Source of the DNA: Porphyromonadaceae bacterium UBA7176
GTDB lineage: Bacteria; Bacteroidota; Bacteroidia; Bacteroidales; Muribaculaceae
Direction of reading: 5' to 3'
Assembly: GCA_002491245.1 (NCBI GenBank)
Contig: DKVO01000018.1
Location: 1-29,181 of the forward strand
DNA: 29,181 nucleotides
Numbering within the stretch: position 1 is the first letter of the stretch; each line of letters begins with the position of its first letter. Both the position numbers and the translations under genes were made by a program. The notes under the pieces were generated by a model. It saw only the letters and a program-made list of their open reading frames with translations, made no database searches and had not been told where the DNA came from. This document shows, piece by piece, positions 1 through 6,926 of this stretch.

Positions 1-100
1 TAGAGGTCAACATGAAGAAAGTAAGCAAAAGAACTGTCACGTCACTCATCGCGGTCATGTCGATGAGAGTACTTTTTCTTTTAATTTTTACTTTTCCCAT
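1..100 (-). CDS. exbD: ExbD/TolR-type biopolymer transport protein, N-terminal fragment cut by window edge
   Basis: This is the first 33 codons of a gene running off the left edge on the minus strand. It starts at an ATG 46 bases after the exbB stop. A short basic N-terminus is followed by a segment IDMTAMSDVTVLLLTFFML, which is the single transmembrane helix expected of ExbD/TolR. Asp20 sits where the family has its essential proton-pathway aspartate (Asp25 in E. coli ExbD). ExbD pairs with ExbB to turn the proton motive force into work on TonB or Tol systems across the periplasm. The order exbB-exbD and the short gap support one transcript with exbB. Whether it energises TonB-dependent transport or another process cannot be read from the fragment. 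Confidence 0.85.
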   Translation of the reverse strand, partial: MGKVKIKRKSTLIDMTAMSDVTVLLLTFFMLTS

Positions 101-146
101 ATTTACCTTTTAGTTAAATAATTTAGACGTTCAGGGTAAATGGGGA

Positions 147-947
147 TCAGTGAGTAGCTGCAAAAGTTTGCACGATCGAGAAACCAATCTCGTCGATAGC
201 GTAAGTGAGGTTATCGATCTTGTTGGTGTAGTAGTTGTAGAAAATAACGGCGAAAGCACCGGTAGCGATACCGAAGGCGGTGTTGATAAGAGCCTCAGAG
301 ATACCGGTCGAGAGTTCGGTCGAGTCAGGAGCACCCGACTGCGAGAGAGCCTGGAACGACTTGATCATACCCATTACAGTACCGAGAAGACCAACGAGAG
401 TACCGAGGGTGGTCATGGTAGCGATGATGGGGAGGTTCTGCTGGAGGGTGGGCATCTCGAGAGCAGTAGCTTCTTCAACCTGCTTCTGAAGAGTAGCGAT
501 TTTCTGTTCTTTGGTGAGGACAGTATTTTTGTCCATTTCGGCGTAGCGAACGAGAGCAGAGTCAACAACAGCAGCTACCGAACCTTTCTGCTTAGCGCAG
601 AGGGCGCGAGCGCCGGCGATGTCGTTTTTCTCGAGGCAAGTTTTCACGCCAGCAACGAATTTAGCGATGTTGCCTTTACCTTTAGCAGCCGAGAGGGCGA
701 TACCGCGCTCAACAGCAAGAACGATAACGGTGAGGAAGAGAGTCTGGAGTACGGGCACGATGAAACCGCCTTTGTAAACGGTACCCCACAGGTTGATGGG
801 ATGTCCATCTTCGTTGAAGTGCATTTCGTTGCCAAACCAGAAGATGAAGAGGCAGATAGCGATGATGGCGCAGATCACGATGACCCAAGCGGCATTTTTG
901 ATGCCGGGAGCGTTCTTTTTAGCGCTCTGAGGCTTTTGAGCTTCCAT
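147..947 (-). CDS. exbB: ExbB/TolQ/MotA-family proton channel protein
   Basis: A 266-residue inner-membrane protein. Hydrophobic segments lie at about residues 19-38, 62-80, 172-196 and 216-240. The last two frame the conserved MotA/TolQ/ExbB core, with TLGTLVGLLGTVMGMIKSF near 181-199 and EALINTAFGIATGAFAVIF near 218-236. Thr/Gly-rich helices of this kind line the proton path against the ExbD helix. The protein is slightly longer than E. coli ExbB and has an extra N-terminal membrane segment, as is common in Bacteroidetes. I chose the ATG at 947 because MEAQKPQ leads directly into the first membrane segment. The frame stays open to an ATG at 1031 and a TTG at 1070, so a 28-residue extension is possible. 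The partner exbD follows after 46 bases. Confidence 0.9.
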   Translation of the reverse strand: MEAQKPQSAKKNAPGIKNAAWVIVICAIIAICLFIFWFGNEMHFNEDGHPINLWGTVYKGGFIVPVLQTLFLTVIVLAVERGIALSAAKGKGNIAKFVAGVKTCLEKNDIAGARALCAKQKGSVAAVVDSALVRYAEMDKNTVLTKEQKIATLQKQVEEATALEMPTLQQNLPIIATMTTLGTLVGLLGTVMGMIKSFQALSQSGAPDSTELSTGISEALINTAFGIATGAFAVIFYNYYTNKIDNLTYAIDEIGFSIVQTFAATH

Positions 948-1123
948 AATTTGATTAATGTGTACTGAAAATAAATTATTAGTTAAGATTGTTTGAGTAT
1001 CCTTGGTTATAAGGGCGTAGAACGCTCTCATGGTATCTTTCGAGCCAGTCCCGACCCGACTTTTTGTCAACTTGTCAGAAGATTTAAGTTTATCTGCTTG
1101 ATATCTCTCTCTAAAGATTATCG

Positions 1124-1154
1124 CAAAATTAAGAAGTAGTTTTTAACCGACAAA
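1124..1154 (-). promoter_or_regulatory. Bacteroidetes-type promoter for exbB-exbD
   Basis: Read on the minus strand there is TTTG (1154-1151), exactly 19 bases, then TAATTTTG (1131-1124). This matches the TTTG-N19-TAnnTTTG consensus of the Bacteroidetes housekeeping sigma factor. The predicted transcription start near 1117 leaves a leader of about 170 bases before the ATG at 947, which is long for such genes. Confidence 0.65.
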
Positions 1155-1260
1155 ATATTTTAATGTGTTTTTTAGCAACTTTCGGCGACGTTTAGTTTTT
1201 TTCTTACGTAGGGGTTCGAATTTGGGTTAAAGTTTGCTAATTAAGCAAAAAATATAAAAA

Positions 1261-1370
1261 GTGGGGTGCTTCTTTAGGGGGAGGAGGTTGGGGAGTTTGG
1301 GGTTTGGGAGTTTGTTTCTATAAGGGGAGGGGTGAGGAGAGGGAGGTTGGAGGATTTGAACTTTTGGGAG
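1261..1370 (-). terminator. C-rich, G-poor tract after the glycosyltransferase: candidate Rho-dependent termination region
   Basis: A hand count of the 110 plus-strand bases gives 55 G and only 4 C, so the minus-strand transcript would be about half C and almost free of G. Such C-over-G tracts are what Rho uses to load. The tract starts directly after the glycosyltransferase stop, lies at the end of a nine-gene operon, and is followed in the transcript by a T-rich stretch (1245-1260). No G+C hairpin with a U run is seen here. The plus strand carries at least seven runs of three or more G, so a G-quadruplex is an alternative or additional reading. Confidence 0.4.
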
Positions 1371-2366
1371 TTATGAGAAGGTCGTGCGGCGACGGATGTA
1401 GTAATCGACAAGGATGTTGCGGCGGCTGTACGGGTCGGAACCGAGCAAGTTTGCATCAGGATGAGATGTGTAGGCGTCGCGCATGGCAGCAAAATCGCGG
1501 TGAGCCCTGAATATCGCGGCAGCGTTAGCCCAATCAAACGTAAGGATGTATTTAGCCCAAGCGATGGTATCGAGCAGACGCCGGCGCAAGAGTATACGCG
1601 AGCGGACGGCATCGGGAAGGTTCTTATGGAGCATGAGGAGGTTGTTGCGGAAGTTGAGGTAGGTTTTACGCGGATTTCCGGCCGGGAGCGATCCACCTCC
1701 GAGATGGTATACGACTGCCGAGGGGACGGCTGCTATGCTCCACCCTGCGAGCCTTATGCGCCAGCACAGGTCTATTTCTTCCATATGGGCGAAGAAGGCT
1801 GTGTCGAGGCCACCGCAATCGATGTATACCTGCCGGCGCACCATAAATGCAGCTCCAGAAGCCCAATGGATATCGGAGATGGAGTCGTACTGCCCGACGT
1901 CTTTCTCGCAAGTGGCGAATATGCGTCCGCGGCAATAAGGGTAGCCGTTTTTATCGAGGTATCCTCCTGCCGCTCCGGCGTACTCGAATGTATCGGGGGC
2001 GTCGAATGACAAAATCTTGGGTTGACATGCACCGGCGCCGGGATGCGCCTCCATATATGCCAACAATTCCCTATCCCAGCCCGGCGCCGGGGATGCGTCG
2101 CTGTTGAGCAGGATTGCATAAGGGCAATCGACTGCCACGACAGCTCGGTTGTAGCCTTCGGCAAAGCCGTAGTTGCGGTCGAATTCAAGTATTTCGACAG
2201 AAGGGAATTCGTTTTTGAGAAGCTCTACTGAGTTGTCGGTGCTGCCATTATCGGCAACAATAATACGGGATATTCTGCTGTCGGTATTGGCACAAACAGC
2301 AGGCATGAAGCGGCGCAGGAGGCTGCTTCCGTTCCAGTTGAGTATAATTACGGCTACGGGTTTCAT
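1371..2366 (-). CDS. Family 2 glycosyltransferase
   Basis: A 331-residue GT-A fold glycosyltransferase. The N-terminus VAVIILNWNGSSLLRRF starts the nucleotide-binding fold, followed by IIVADNGSTDNS (residues 35-46, with Asp39) and ILLNSDASP (85-93), whose Asp90 region is the DxD-like metal/sugar-nucleotide site. A further block near 175-205 reads SGAAFMVRRQVY and then FFAHMEEIDLCWR, typical of rhamnosyltransferase-like GT2 enzymes (the ED/E-D-x-x-W acceptor-site motif). The hydrophobic stretch near 270-290 may touch the membrane. It probably adds a sugar to a lipid-linked or surface glycan, but donor and acceptor are unknown. The ATG at 2366 overlaps the upstream stop as ATGA. An in-frame ATG at 2396 would extend it into the acyltransferase gene and is less likely. 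It is the last gene of its operon. Confidence 0.88.
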   Translation of the reverse strand: MKPVAVIILNWNGSSLLRRFMPAVCANTDSRISRIIVADNGSTDNSVELLKNEFPSVEILEFDRNYGFAEGYNRAVVAVDCPYAILLNSDASPAPGWDRELLAYMEAHPGAGACQPKILSFDAPDTFEYAGAAGGYLDKNGYPYCRGRIFATCEKDVGQYDSISDIHWASGAAFMVRRQVYIDCGGLDTAFFAHMEEIDLCWRIRLAGWSIAAVPSAVVYHLGGGSLPAGNPRKTYLNFRNNLLMLHKNLPDAVRSRILLRRRLLDTIAWAKYILTFDWANAAAIFRAHRDFAAMRDAYTSHPDANLLGSDPYSRRNILVDYYIRRRTTFS

Positions 2367-3241
2367 TCCTGTGGCATCGTTACCGGTACTTTCCATTTTT
2401 TATGAGTCCAAAGCCATATTGACGGGTTGCGGCGTATCGTGGCCTCGAGCATGGAGGCATAGCTCCGTGTGATGCTGCCTTGGGTTTCGCCTACCTCAAT
2501 CTGACGGCATGTGATACGGTAATGACCCCGGGAGAGTTTTTCCATGTCCCAATATATGGGGACGAGGCCAAGACGGCGGACGAGGGTCTCTGTACCGCTG
2601 ATGAATGCAGTGGGCCGGCCAAGGAACATGGTGACAACAGTGGGATCGTTGTGGCTCGGCTTCTGGTCGCTCATAAAGCCAGTGACCGACATGATACCGT
2701 TGCGGTTGAGCTTTATCAAATCGCGCAGGACGGTTTCTTTGGCAAAAGACAGGGAACCGAAGCGCGAACGGATGCGAAGCATGAGGGCATCGAAAGCGCG
2801 GTTGCGCAAGGGCCTGTAGACCTGACAGTACTCTACTCCGGCGTGGTGGGCCGTGTGGAGGGTGACAGATGGGGCCCACTCCCAGTTGCCGCAATGGGAG
2901 AAGTAGACGGCGACGCTTTTGCCTTGGGCGAGAATGCTGTCGATCAGCGCGACATTCACGAACTCCATGCGGCGGCTTATCTCGCGGTCGCTTATATGGA
3001 GGAGTTTGACAGCTTCGACGAAGGTATCGCAGAAACTGCGGTAGAAACGACGTCGCACAACGGCCCTCCCGGCCTCTGACATATCGGGGAAACAGCCTGC
3101 AAGGTTGGCGTCGACGACGCTACGCCTGTAACGGGCTATATAATATATAAGGAAGAAGGCAATGTCGGATATGATGTACAATGCCCAAAAGGGGAGATGA
3201 GCGAAGGCCCGGAATATGCCGATGAGTACTTTTTCTGTCAT
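2363..3241 (-). CDS. LpxL/HtrB-family lipid A acyltransferase-like protein
   Basis: A 292-residue protein with an N-terminal membrane segment (about residues 15-36). The catalytic motif H-x4-E of lysophospholipid/lipid A acyltransferases is visible in YFSHCGNWEW, with His116 and Glu121. The GFMSDQKPS block near 190-200, followed by FLGRPTAFISGTE, is also standard for LpxL/LpxM relatives. The family transfers secondary acyl chains to lipid A at the inner leaflet of the inner membrane. In Bacteroidetes related proteins can also serve amino-lipid or other acylations, so the exact acceptor is an inference. The ATG at 3241 lies 2 bases after the mtaB stop; a TTG at 3247 would overlap it. The downstream glycosyltransferase is translationally coupled through ATGA. 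Confidence 0.85.
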   Translation of the reverse strand: MTEKVLIGIFRAFAHLPFWALYIISDIAFFLIYYIARYRRSVVDANLAGCFPDMSEAGRAVVRRRFYRSFCDTFVEAVKLLHISDREISRRMEFVNVALIDSILAQGKSVAVYFSHCGNWEWAPSVTLHTAHHAGVEYCQVYRPLRNRAFDALMLRIRSRFGSLSFAKETVLRDLIKLNRNGIMSVTGFMSDQKPSHNDPTVVTMFLGRPTAFISGTETLVRRLGLVPIYWDMEKLSRGHYRITCRQIEVGETQGSITRSYASMLEATIRRNPSIWLWTHKKWKVPVTMPQE

Positions 3242-3243
3242 GG

Positions 3244-4566
3244 TCAATCGGCAAGGACGGCTTGGAGGGTTTCGCCGTCGCCAAGCAGGGAGACGAGGCG
3301 CATGTTGACTACTTTATTGTCGAGGGTCGGGTCGACATCGGCTTTTACGCGGAGGTAGTTGTCGGTAAAACCGCCCAAAGGCTGACCTATACGGGAGTGC
3401 TCGAGCAGGACAGGACGCACTGTGCCGACGAAGCGGCCGGCGAACGCACTGTGTTTGGCTGCACTGATGCCTATCATGGTGTCGGCGCGACGGTGTTTCT
3501 CGGCCTGATCGACCTGTCCGTCGATATCAAGGGCCCGTGTGCCGGGGCGCTCGGAATATGGAAAGACGTGGAGGTGGCTTATGTCGAGGCTCTCGACGAA
3601 TGAGCGCGACTCCTCGAAGCGCTCTGCAGTCTCACCTCTGGCACCAACGATGAGGTCGACGCCGATAAAAGCGTCGGGCATGATGCTGCGTATGCGCTCG
3701 ACCTTACGGGCAAAGAGGCCGGTGTCGTAGCGCCGTCGCATGAGAGCGAGCACGGCATCGGAACCACACTGCAGGGGGATGTGGAAATGAGGCATGAAGC
3801 GCTTGGAGGCGGCAACGAAATCGATTATATCGTCGGTGAGCAGATTGGGCTCGATGGATGATATGCGGTAGCGATCGATACCGTCGACCTGGTCGAGGGC
3901 CTTGCAGAGATCGAAGAAGGTATCGTCGCGACCGTGGCCGAAATCGCCGATGTTGACGCCTGTTATCACGATCTCGCGACCACCCTGAGCGGCAGCCTGG
4001 CGAGCCTGGGCCACGATGTCGGCAATAGAACCGGAACGGGAACGTCCTCGGGCTTTGGGGATGGTGCAATAACTGCACCAATAGTCGCATCCGTCCTGAA
4101 CTTTGAGGAAGAAGCGCGTGCGGTCGCCCCTTGAGCACGAAGGCATGAAGTCGCGGAGGTCTTTGGCTTCGGGAAACTGAGGCGGCAGGGCACTACCCCT
4201 GAGCCAAGCGTCTTCGGCAATTTCGGGTATACGAAGTTTGTCGTTGACGCCTACCACGGCTTTCACACCCGGAAGTGAAGCGAGTTCGTCGGGCTTGAGC
4301 TGCGCATAGCATCCTGTGACGACGACTGCCGCCGCCGGATAGCGGCGGTTGAACGAACGGATGGTGCTGCGGCACTTGCGGTCGGCCTCGGCGGTTACGC
4401 TGCAGGAGTTGATGATTATGAGATCGGGTATATCGTTTCCGGAGGCTTTGAGGTGCCCTCTGTCGGCCATGCGTCCGGCTACGGATGCAGTCTCGGCGAA
4501 GTTGAGTTTGCAGCCGAAAGTGTGGTACATTACCTTGAGCGATGGACAAACAGGGGCGTCAGTCAT
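3244..4566 (-). CDS. mtaB: MtaB-type tRNA methylthiotransferase (radical SAM)
   Basis: A 440-residue enzyme of the MiaB/MtaB family, which adds a methylthio group to t6A37 of tRNAs reading ANN codons. Three domains are visible. The N-terminal UPF0004 domain has cluster cysteines Cys19 (in TFGCKLN), Cys55 (NSCSVT) and Cys86 (VTGCYAQ). The radical SAM domain has Cys160, Cys164 and Cys167 in DGCDYWCSYCTIPKARG. A C-terminal TRAM-like RNA-binding region lies at about 375-440. TFGCKLN and the short linker fit MtaB better than MiaB or RimO. The start overlaps the upstream aminotransferase stop by 8 bases. A housekeeping tRNA modifier inside an envelope operon is unusual but not rare in compact Bacteroidetes operons. 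Confidence 0.92.
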   Translation of the reverse strand: MTDAPVCPSLKVMYHTFGCKLNFAETASVAGRMADRGHLKASGNDIPDLIIINSCSVTAEADRKCRSTIRSFNRRYPAAAVVVTGCYAQLKPDELASLPGVKAVVGVNDKLRIPEIAEDAWLRGSALPPQFPEAKDLRDFMPSCSRGDRTRFFLKVQDGCDYWCSYCTIPKARGRSRSGSIADIVAQARQAAAQGGREIVITGVNIGDFGHGRDDTFFDLCKALDQVDGIDRYRISSIEPNLLTDDIIDFVAASKRFMPHFHIPLQCGSDAVLALMRRRYDTGLFARKVERIRSIMPDAFIGVDLIVGARGETAERFEESRSFVESLDISHLHVFPYSERPGTRALDIDGQVDQAEKHRRADTMIGISAAKHSAFAGRFVGTVRPVLLEHSRIGQPLGGFTDNYLRVKADVDPTLDNKVVNMRLVSLLGDGETLQAVLAD

Positions 4567-5677
4567 TTGGATAAGAGTTGATTATATTTGCGATTTCACG
4601 GGCGTCGTCCGGCGAAGTACATGCAGAGATGGGCAGGCTGACCACCTGGGCAGCGAGCATGTCGGTGACGGGTAAGGAAAGATGTGCATAGCGCGAATAA
4701 CACGGCTGGCGATGCGGCGGCACGGCGTAGTGGACGTCTGTAGCGACACCGTTGGCGGCAAGATAGGTCCTAAATTTCTCGCGATCGCCGACACGAACTA
4801 CATACTGGTGCCATACCGAGCCATCGGGGTTGCCGCGTAATGGTTTGATGACTAAAGGATTGACTATCTCGGAGTCGTATATGCGCGCCAATTCACGCCG
4901 ACGCATGGTCTCTTTGTCGGCTGTAGAGAGTTTGAGGCGCAAACAGGCGGCCTGGATGGGATCGAGCCGACTGTTGTATCCTTCATAAATATTGTGGTAG
5001 CGCCTGTCGGAGCCATAGTTGGCAAGAGCGCGAACGGTATCGGCAAGTGATTTATCGGCGGTGGTGACAGCTCCGGCATCGCCTATGGCACCGATGTTTT
5101 TGGTGGGATAGAAACTGAAAGCGGCAGCGTCGCCAAGCGCACCGGTTTTCAGCCCTGCGGCATCGGCTCCAATAGCCTGTGCGTTGTCTTCGATAATGAG
5201 CAGGTCATGCCGACGGGCTACAACGGCCATTTCAGCATCGAAGGCCGGGCGGCCGTAGAGATGTACGGTCAGGATGGCCTTGGTTGCAGGGCTTATAGCG
5301 GCTTCGATCAAGGATGTGTCAATGTTGAGCGTGCGCTCGTCGGCATCGACGAAGACCGGAGTGAGACCGGCGTCGGTCACGGCGAGGACGGTGGCTATAT
5401 ATGTGTTTCCCGGCACGATCACTTCATCGCCCGGAGCGAGACGTCCGAGGGCGATGTAGGCTTTGAGGATGAGGCGAAGGGCATCGAGACCGTTGCCGGT
5501 ACCGACAGCGTAGGGCGTGCCTGCGAATGCGGCAAGTTCTTCTTCGAAAGCACTGCACTCGGCACCTCCGACATATCGCCCGGAGTCAATCACACGACAA
5601 GCGGCGGCCTTGAGGTCGGAGAGCATGGATGCGTTGACGGCAGCAAGGTCGAGAAATGGATATCGGGGGTCAGTCAT
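4559..5677 (-). CDS. DegT/DnrJ/EryC1 family PLP sugar aminotransferase, FdtB/QdtB-like
   Basis: A 372-residue fold-type I PLP enzyme that aminates a nucleotide-linked keto sugar. TGNGLDALRLIL (60-71) binds the cofactor phosphate. The cofactor aspartate is in IIEDNAQAIGA (Asp164), and SFYPTKNIGAIGDAGA carries the Schiff-base lysine Lys193. The neighbour upstream is a 3,4-ketoisomerase, so the expected substrate is dTDP-3-keto-6-deoxyhexose and the product dTDP-3-amino-3,6-dideoxy-galactose or -glucose, as for FdtB or QdtB. The assignment to the 3-amino branch rests on that neighbour, not on residues that I can read. The gene overlaps the ketoisomerase and mtaB by 8 bases each, with the same overlap sequence ATGACTGA. 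Confidence 0.9.
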   Translation of the reverse strand: MTDPRYPFLDLAAVNASMLSDLKAAACRVIDSGRYVGGAECSAFEEELAAFAGTPYAVGTGNGLDALRLILKAYIALGRLAPGDEVIVPGNTYIATVLAVTDAGLTPVFVDADERTLNIDTSLIEAAISPATKAILTVHLYGRPAFDAEMAVVARRHDLLIIEDNAQAIGADAAGLKTGALGDAAAFSFYPTKNIGAIGDAGAVTTADKSLADTVRALANYGSDRRYHNIYEGYNSRLDPIQAACLRLKLSTADKETMRRRELARIYDSEIVNPLVIKPLRGNPDGSVWHQYVVRVGDREKFRTYLAANGVATDVHYAVPPHRQPCYSRYAHLSLPVTDMLAAQVVSLPISACTSPDDAREIANIINSYPND

Positions 5678-6086
5678 CGGCTACGATTTTAAGATAGTCG
5701 TCGAACTCGCGCACATAGTCTTCTTCGCAGAAAAGAGTGGAAGTCAAGACCATACACACCGATCCTGATGCAAAGTTATCGAGCGTGCGCCAGTATCCGG
5801 CCGGAATATAGAGGCCTTCGAAGGGGCGGTTGAGATGGAAGGTGTGCCACTCTTTGCCGTCGTAAAGGTTGACGTTGAAACTGCCTGAGATTGCAACGAG
5901 GAGTTCTTTACTCTCATGGTGGGAGTGACCACCGCGCTGTTCGCCGGCCGGGACATCGTAGGTCCAGTATACGCGTTCGATTTTGAAGGGTATACGTCCG
6001 TCGCCGTTTTGGGTGAAAGTGAGATTGCCGCGAGGATCGTAGATACGCGGCAGTGTGATTATCCTTGGTTTCTCTACAGGCTCCAT
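5670..6086 (-). CDS. FdtA/QdtA-family dTDP-sugar 3,4-ketoisomerase (WxcM-like cupin)
   Basis: A 138-residue single-domain cupin. The signature RGGHSHHESKELLVAISGSF (residues 51-70) contains His54 and His56, at the positions of the paired catalytic histidines of FdtA. IYDPRGNLTF near 15-24 is also typical of the family. FdtA and QdtA convert dTDP-4-keto-6-deoxyglucose to the 3-keto isomer, the step before 3-amination. The length matches the stand-alone isomerase and no acetyltransferase domain is fused to it. The next gene is the matching aminotransferase, overlapping by 8 bases. FdtA (galacto product) and QdtA (gluco product) cannot be told apart by eye. It starts 3 bases after the lipoprotein stop. 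Confidence 0.88.
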   Translation of the reverse strand: MEPVEKPRIITLPRIYDPRGNLTFTQNGDGRIPFKIERVYWTYDVPAGEQRGGHSHHESKELLVAISGSFNVNLYDGKEWHTFHLNRPFEGLYIPAGYWRTLDNFASGSVCMVLTSTLFCEEDYVREFDDYLKIVADD

Positions 6087-6089
6087 AGG

Positions 6090-6926
6090 CTATTGTTCAT
6101 CGCTTCCTTCAACAGGGAGGTTGGCGAGCTGGTCGCGCGCAGTGGCGAGCATACGCTCGTATTTTTCTCGTTTAAGCGAGGCCAGGCGCTGAGCCTGAAG
6201 CGCACAGCTGAACCGGTAGCAGTCGATGAGCTCGCGACGCATTTTGTCGTTCATCTTGACGTTGGCTTTGCCTTTTGAACCGACGAGGATGATGTTGTTG
6301 GCGCCTTGGTGGCTTTCGAGCCATGCACCGATGCCTTCGAGGTCTTCGGGGTTGAAGCTTGCCGACTCGGAGCCCTCGACCTTGACGATACGGGCAGGGG
6401 AAATCTCGGATGATGATATGCGTTCGGCTCCGTCGGTAAATTCTATGGCCCTGAGGCCTATCGCACGGCCTTGAACGTTGGCGACGATGTAGAAGAAGCC
6501 TTTATCGGACACTCGGGCCTGGATACCGGTGGTTGTCATCACTTTGTCGGACACTCCTTTGGGGAGGAAATATCCGTCGAGGCCGACGGAGCTGTCGACA
6601 TGGCGGAAACCAGGCCTTATGGCGTCGAGGTTGATCGTGGCCTGAGCCAGAGCAGCGTCGCCGGCGCTGATGCTGTCGACTGCGAGTCCTTCCATCGCGG
6701 CCGCGCGGAGGCGGAGGGCTGTGCGGCGGACATCCAACTGTTTAGGATAGCGGGAGTTGAGTGTGTCGAGCAAGGTCAATGCTCCCTGATAGTTATGCGC
6801 CTCGAGGGCTGCTTTGCCCTCGGCATAGAGCTGTTGAGCTCCTTCTTTTTCCTTATCTCCGCATGAGGTGAGTGAGATGGCGGCCAATAGGGCGGCTATG
6901 AGTGCTTTATTTATTACGTTGGACAT
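6090..6926 (-). CDS. Uncharacterised lipoprotein with TPR-like N-terminal region
   Basis: I do not recognise the family. The 278-residue product starts with a lipoprotein signal peptide ending in the lipobox ISLTSC (Cys22). Asp24 follows Gly23, but sorting rules differ in Bacteroidetes, so outer-membrane or surface location is not decided. Residues 30-75 (QQLYAEGKAALEAHNYQGAL and what follows) look like one TPR-type helical pair. The middle (about 105-225) is predicted beta-rich, with alternating hydrophobic residues. The last 50 residues are a charged helix. The start overlaps the RSH gene by 20 bases, so translation is probably coupled. It sits between the (p)ppGpp synthetase and the sugar-nucleotide genes, which hints at an envelope role. 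I give no function. Confidence 0.75.
   Translation of the reverse strand: MSNVINKALIAALLAAISLTSCGDKEKEGAQQLYAEGKAALEAHNYQGALTLLDTLNSRYPKQLDVRRTALRLRAAAMEGLAVDSISAGDAALAQATINLDAIRPGFRHVDSSVGLDGYFLPKGVSDKVMTTTGIQARVSDKGFFYIVANVQGRAIGLRAIEFTDGAERISSSEISPARIVKVEGSESASFNPEDLEGIGAWLESHQGANNIILVGSKGKANVKMNDKMRRELIDCYRFSCALQAQRLASLKREKYERMLATARDQLANLPVEGSDEQ

Larger units (their letters stand above)
948..1370. other. Intergenic region between the glycosyltransferase gene and exbB
   Basis: There is no credible gene in these 423 bases. Reading leftward from the glycosyltransferase stop, it holds a pyrimidine-rich (minus-strand) tract at 1261-1370, then an AT-rich stretch at 1141-1260 with a small inverted repeat TTTGCT/AGCAAA at 1233-1249. 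The exbB promoter at 1124-1154 and the long exbB leader follow. A stretch near 1005-1065 has some tRNA-like words but does not fold into a cloverleaf. Confidence 0.7.

Noticed and set aside
150..968. Long open frame on the plus strand opposite exbB, and similar antisense frames opposite the RSH, MtaB, antiporter and transglycosylase genes
   Set aside because: They mirror high-GC codon positions of well-supported genes, show low-complexity or unrecognisable translations, and lack leaders or promoters.
1005..1065. tRNA-like words in the exbB leader (a D-loop-like stretch and TTTCGAGCC followed by a T-run on the plus strand)
   Set aside because: The supposed T-arm does not pair, no 5' acceptor strand complementary to CCGACCC is found upstream, and the anticodon stem fails. 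It may be a remnant, but nothing supports a functional tRNA.
1201..1235. GGGGTTCGAATTTGGG as a possible tRNA T-arm or attachment site
   Set aside because: The flanks do not pair as a T-stem and no direct repeat or integrase gene is in the window.
3241..3247. TTG start at 3247 for the acyltransferase, and similar TTG/GTG starts at 10667, 11355, 12623, 16365, 17176 and 21062
   Set aside because: In each case an ATG lies 3 to 24 bases downstream and gives a better N-terminus or spacing to the upstream gene.
5670..6086. WxcM-type fused acetyltransferase/isomerase
   Set aside because: The protein is only 138 residues and has the cupin alone; there are no hexapeptide repeats.
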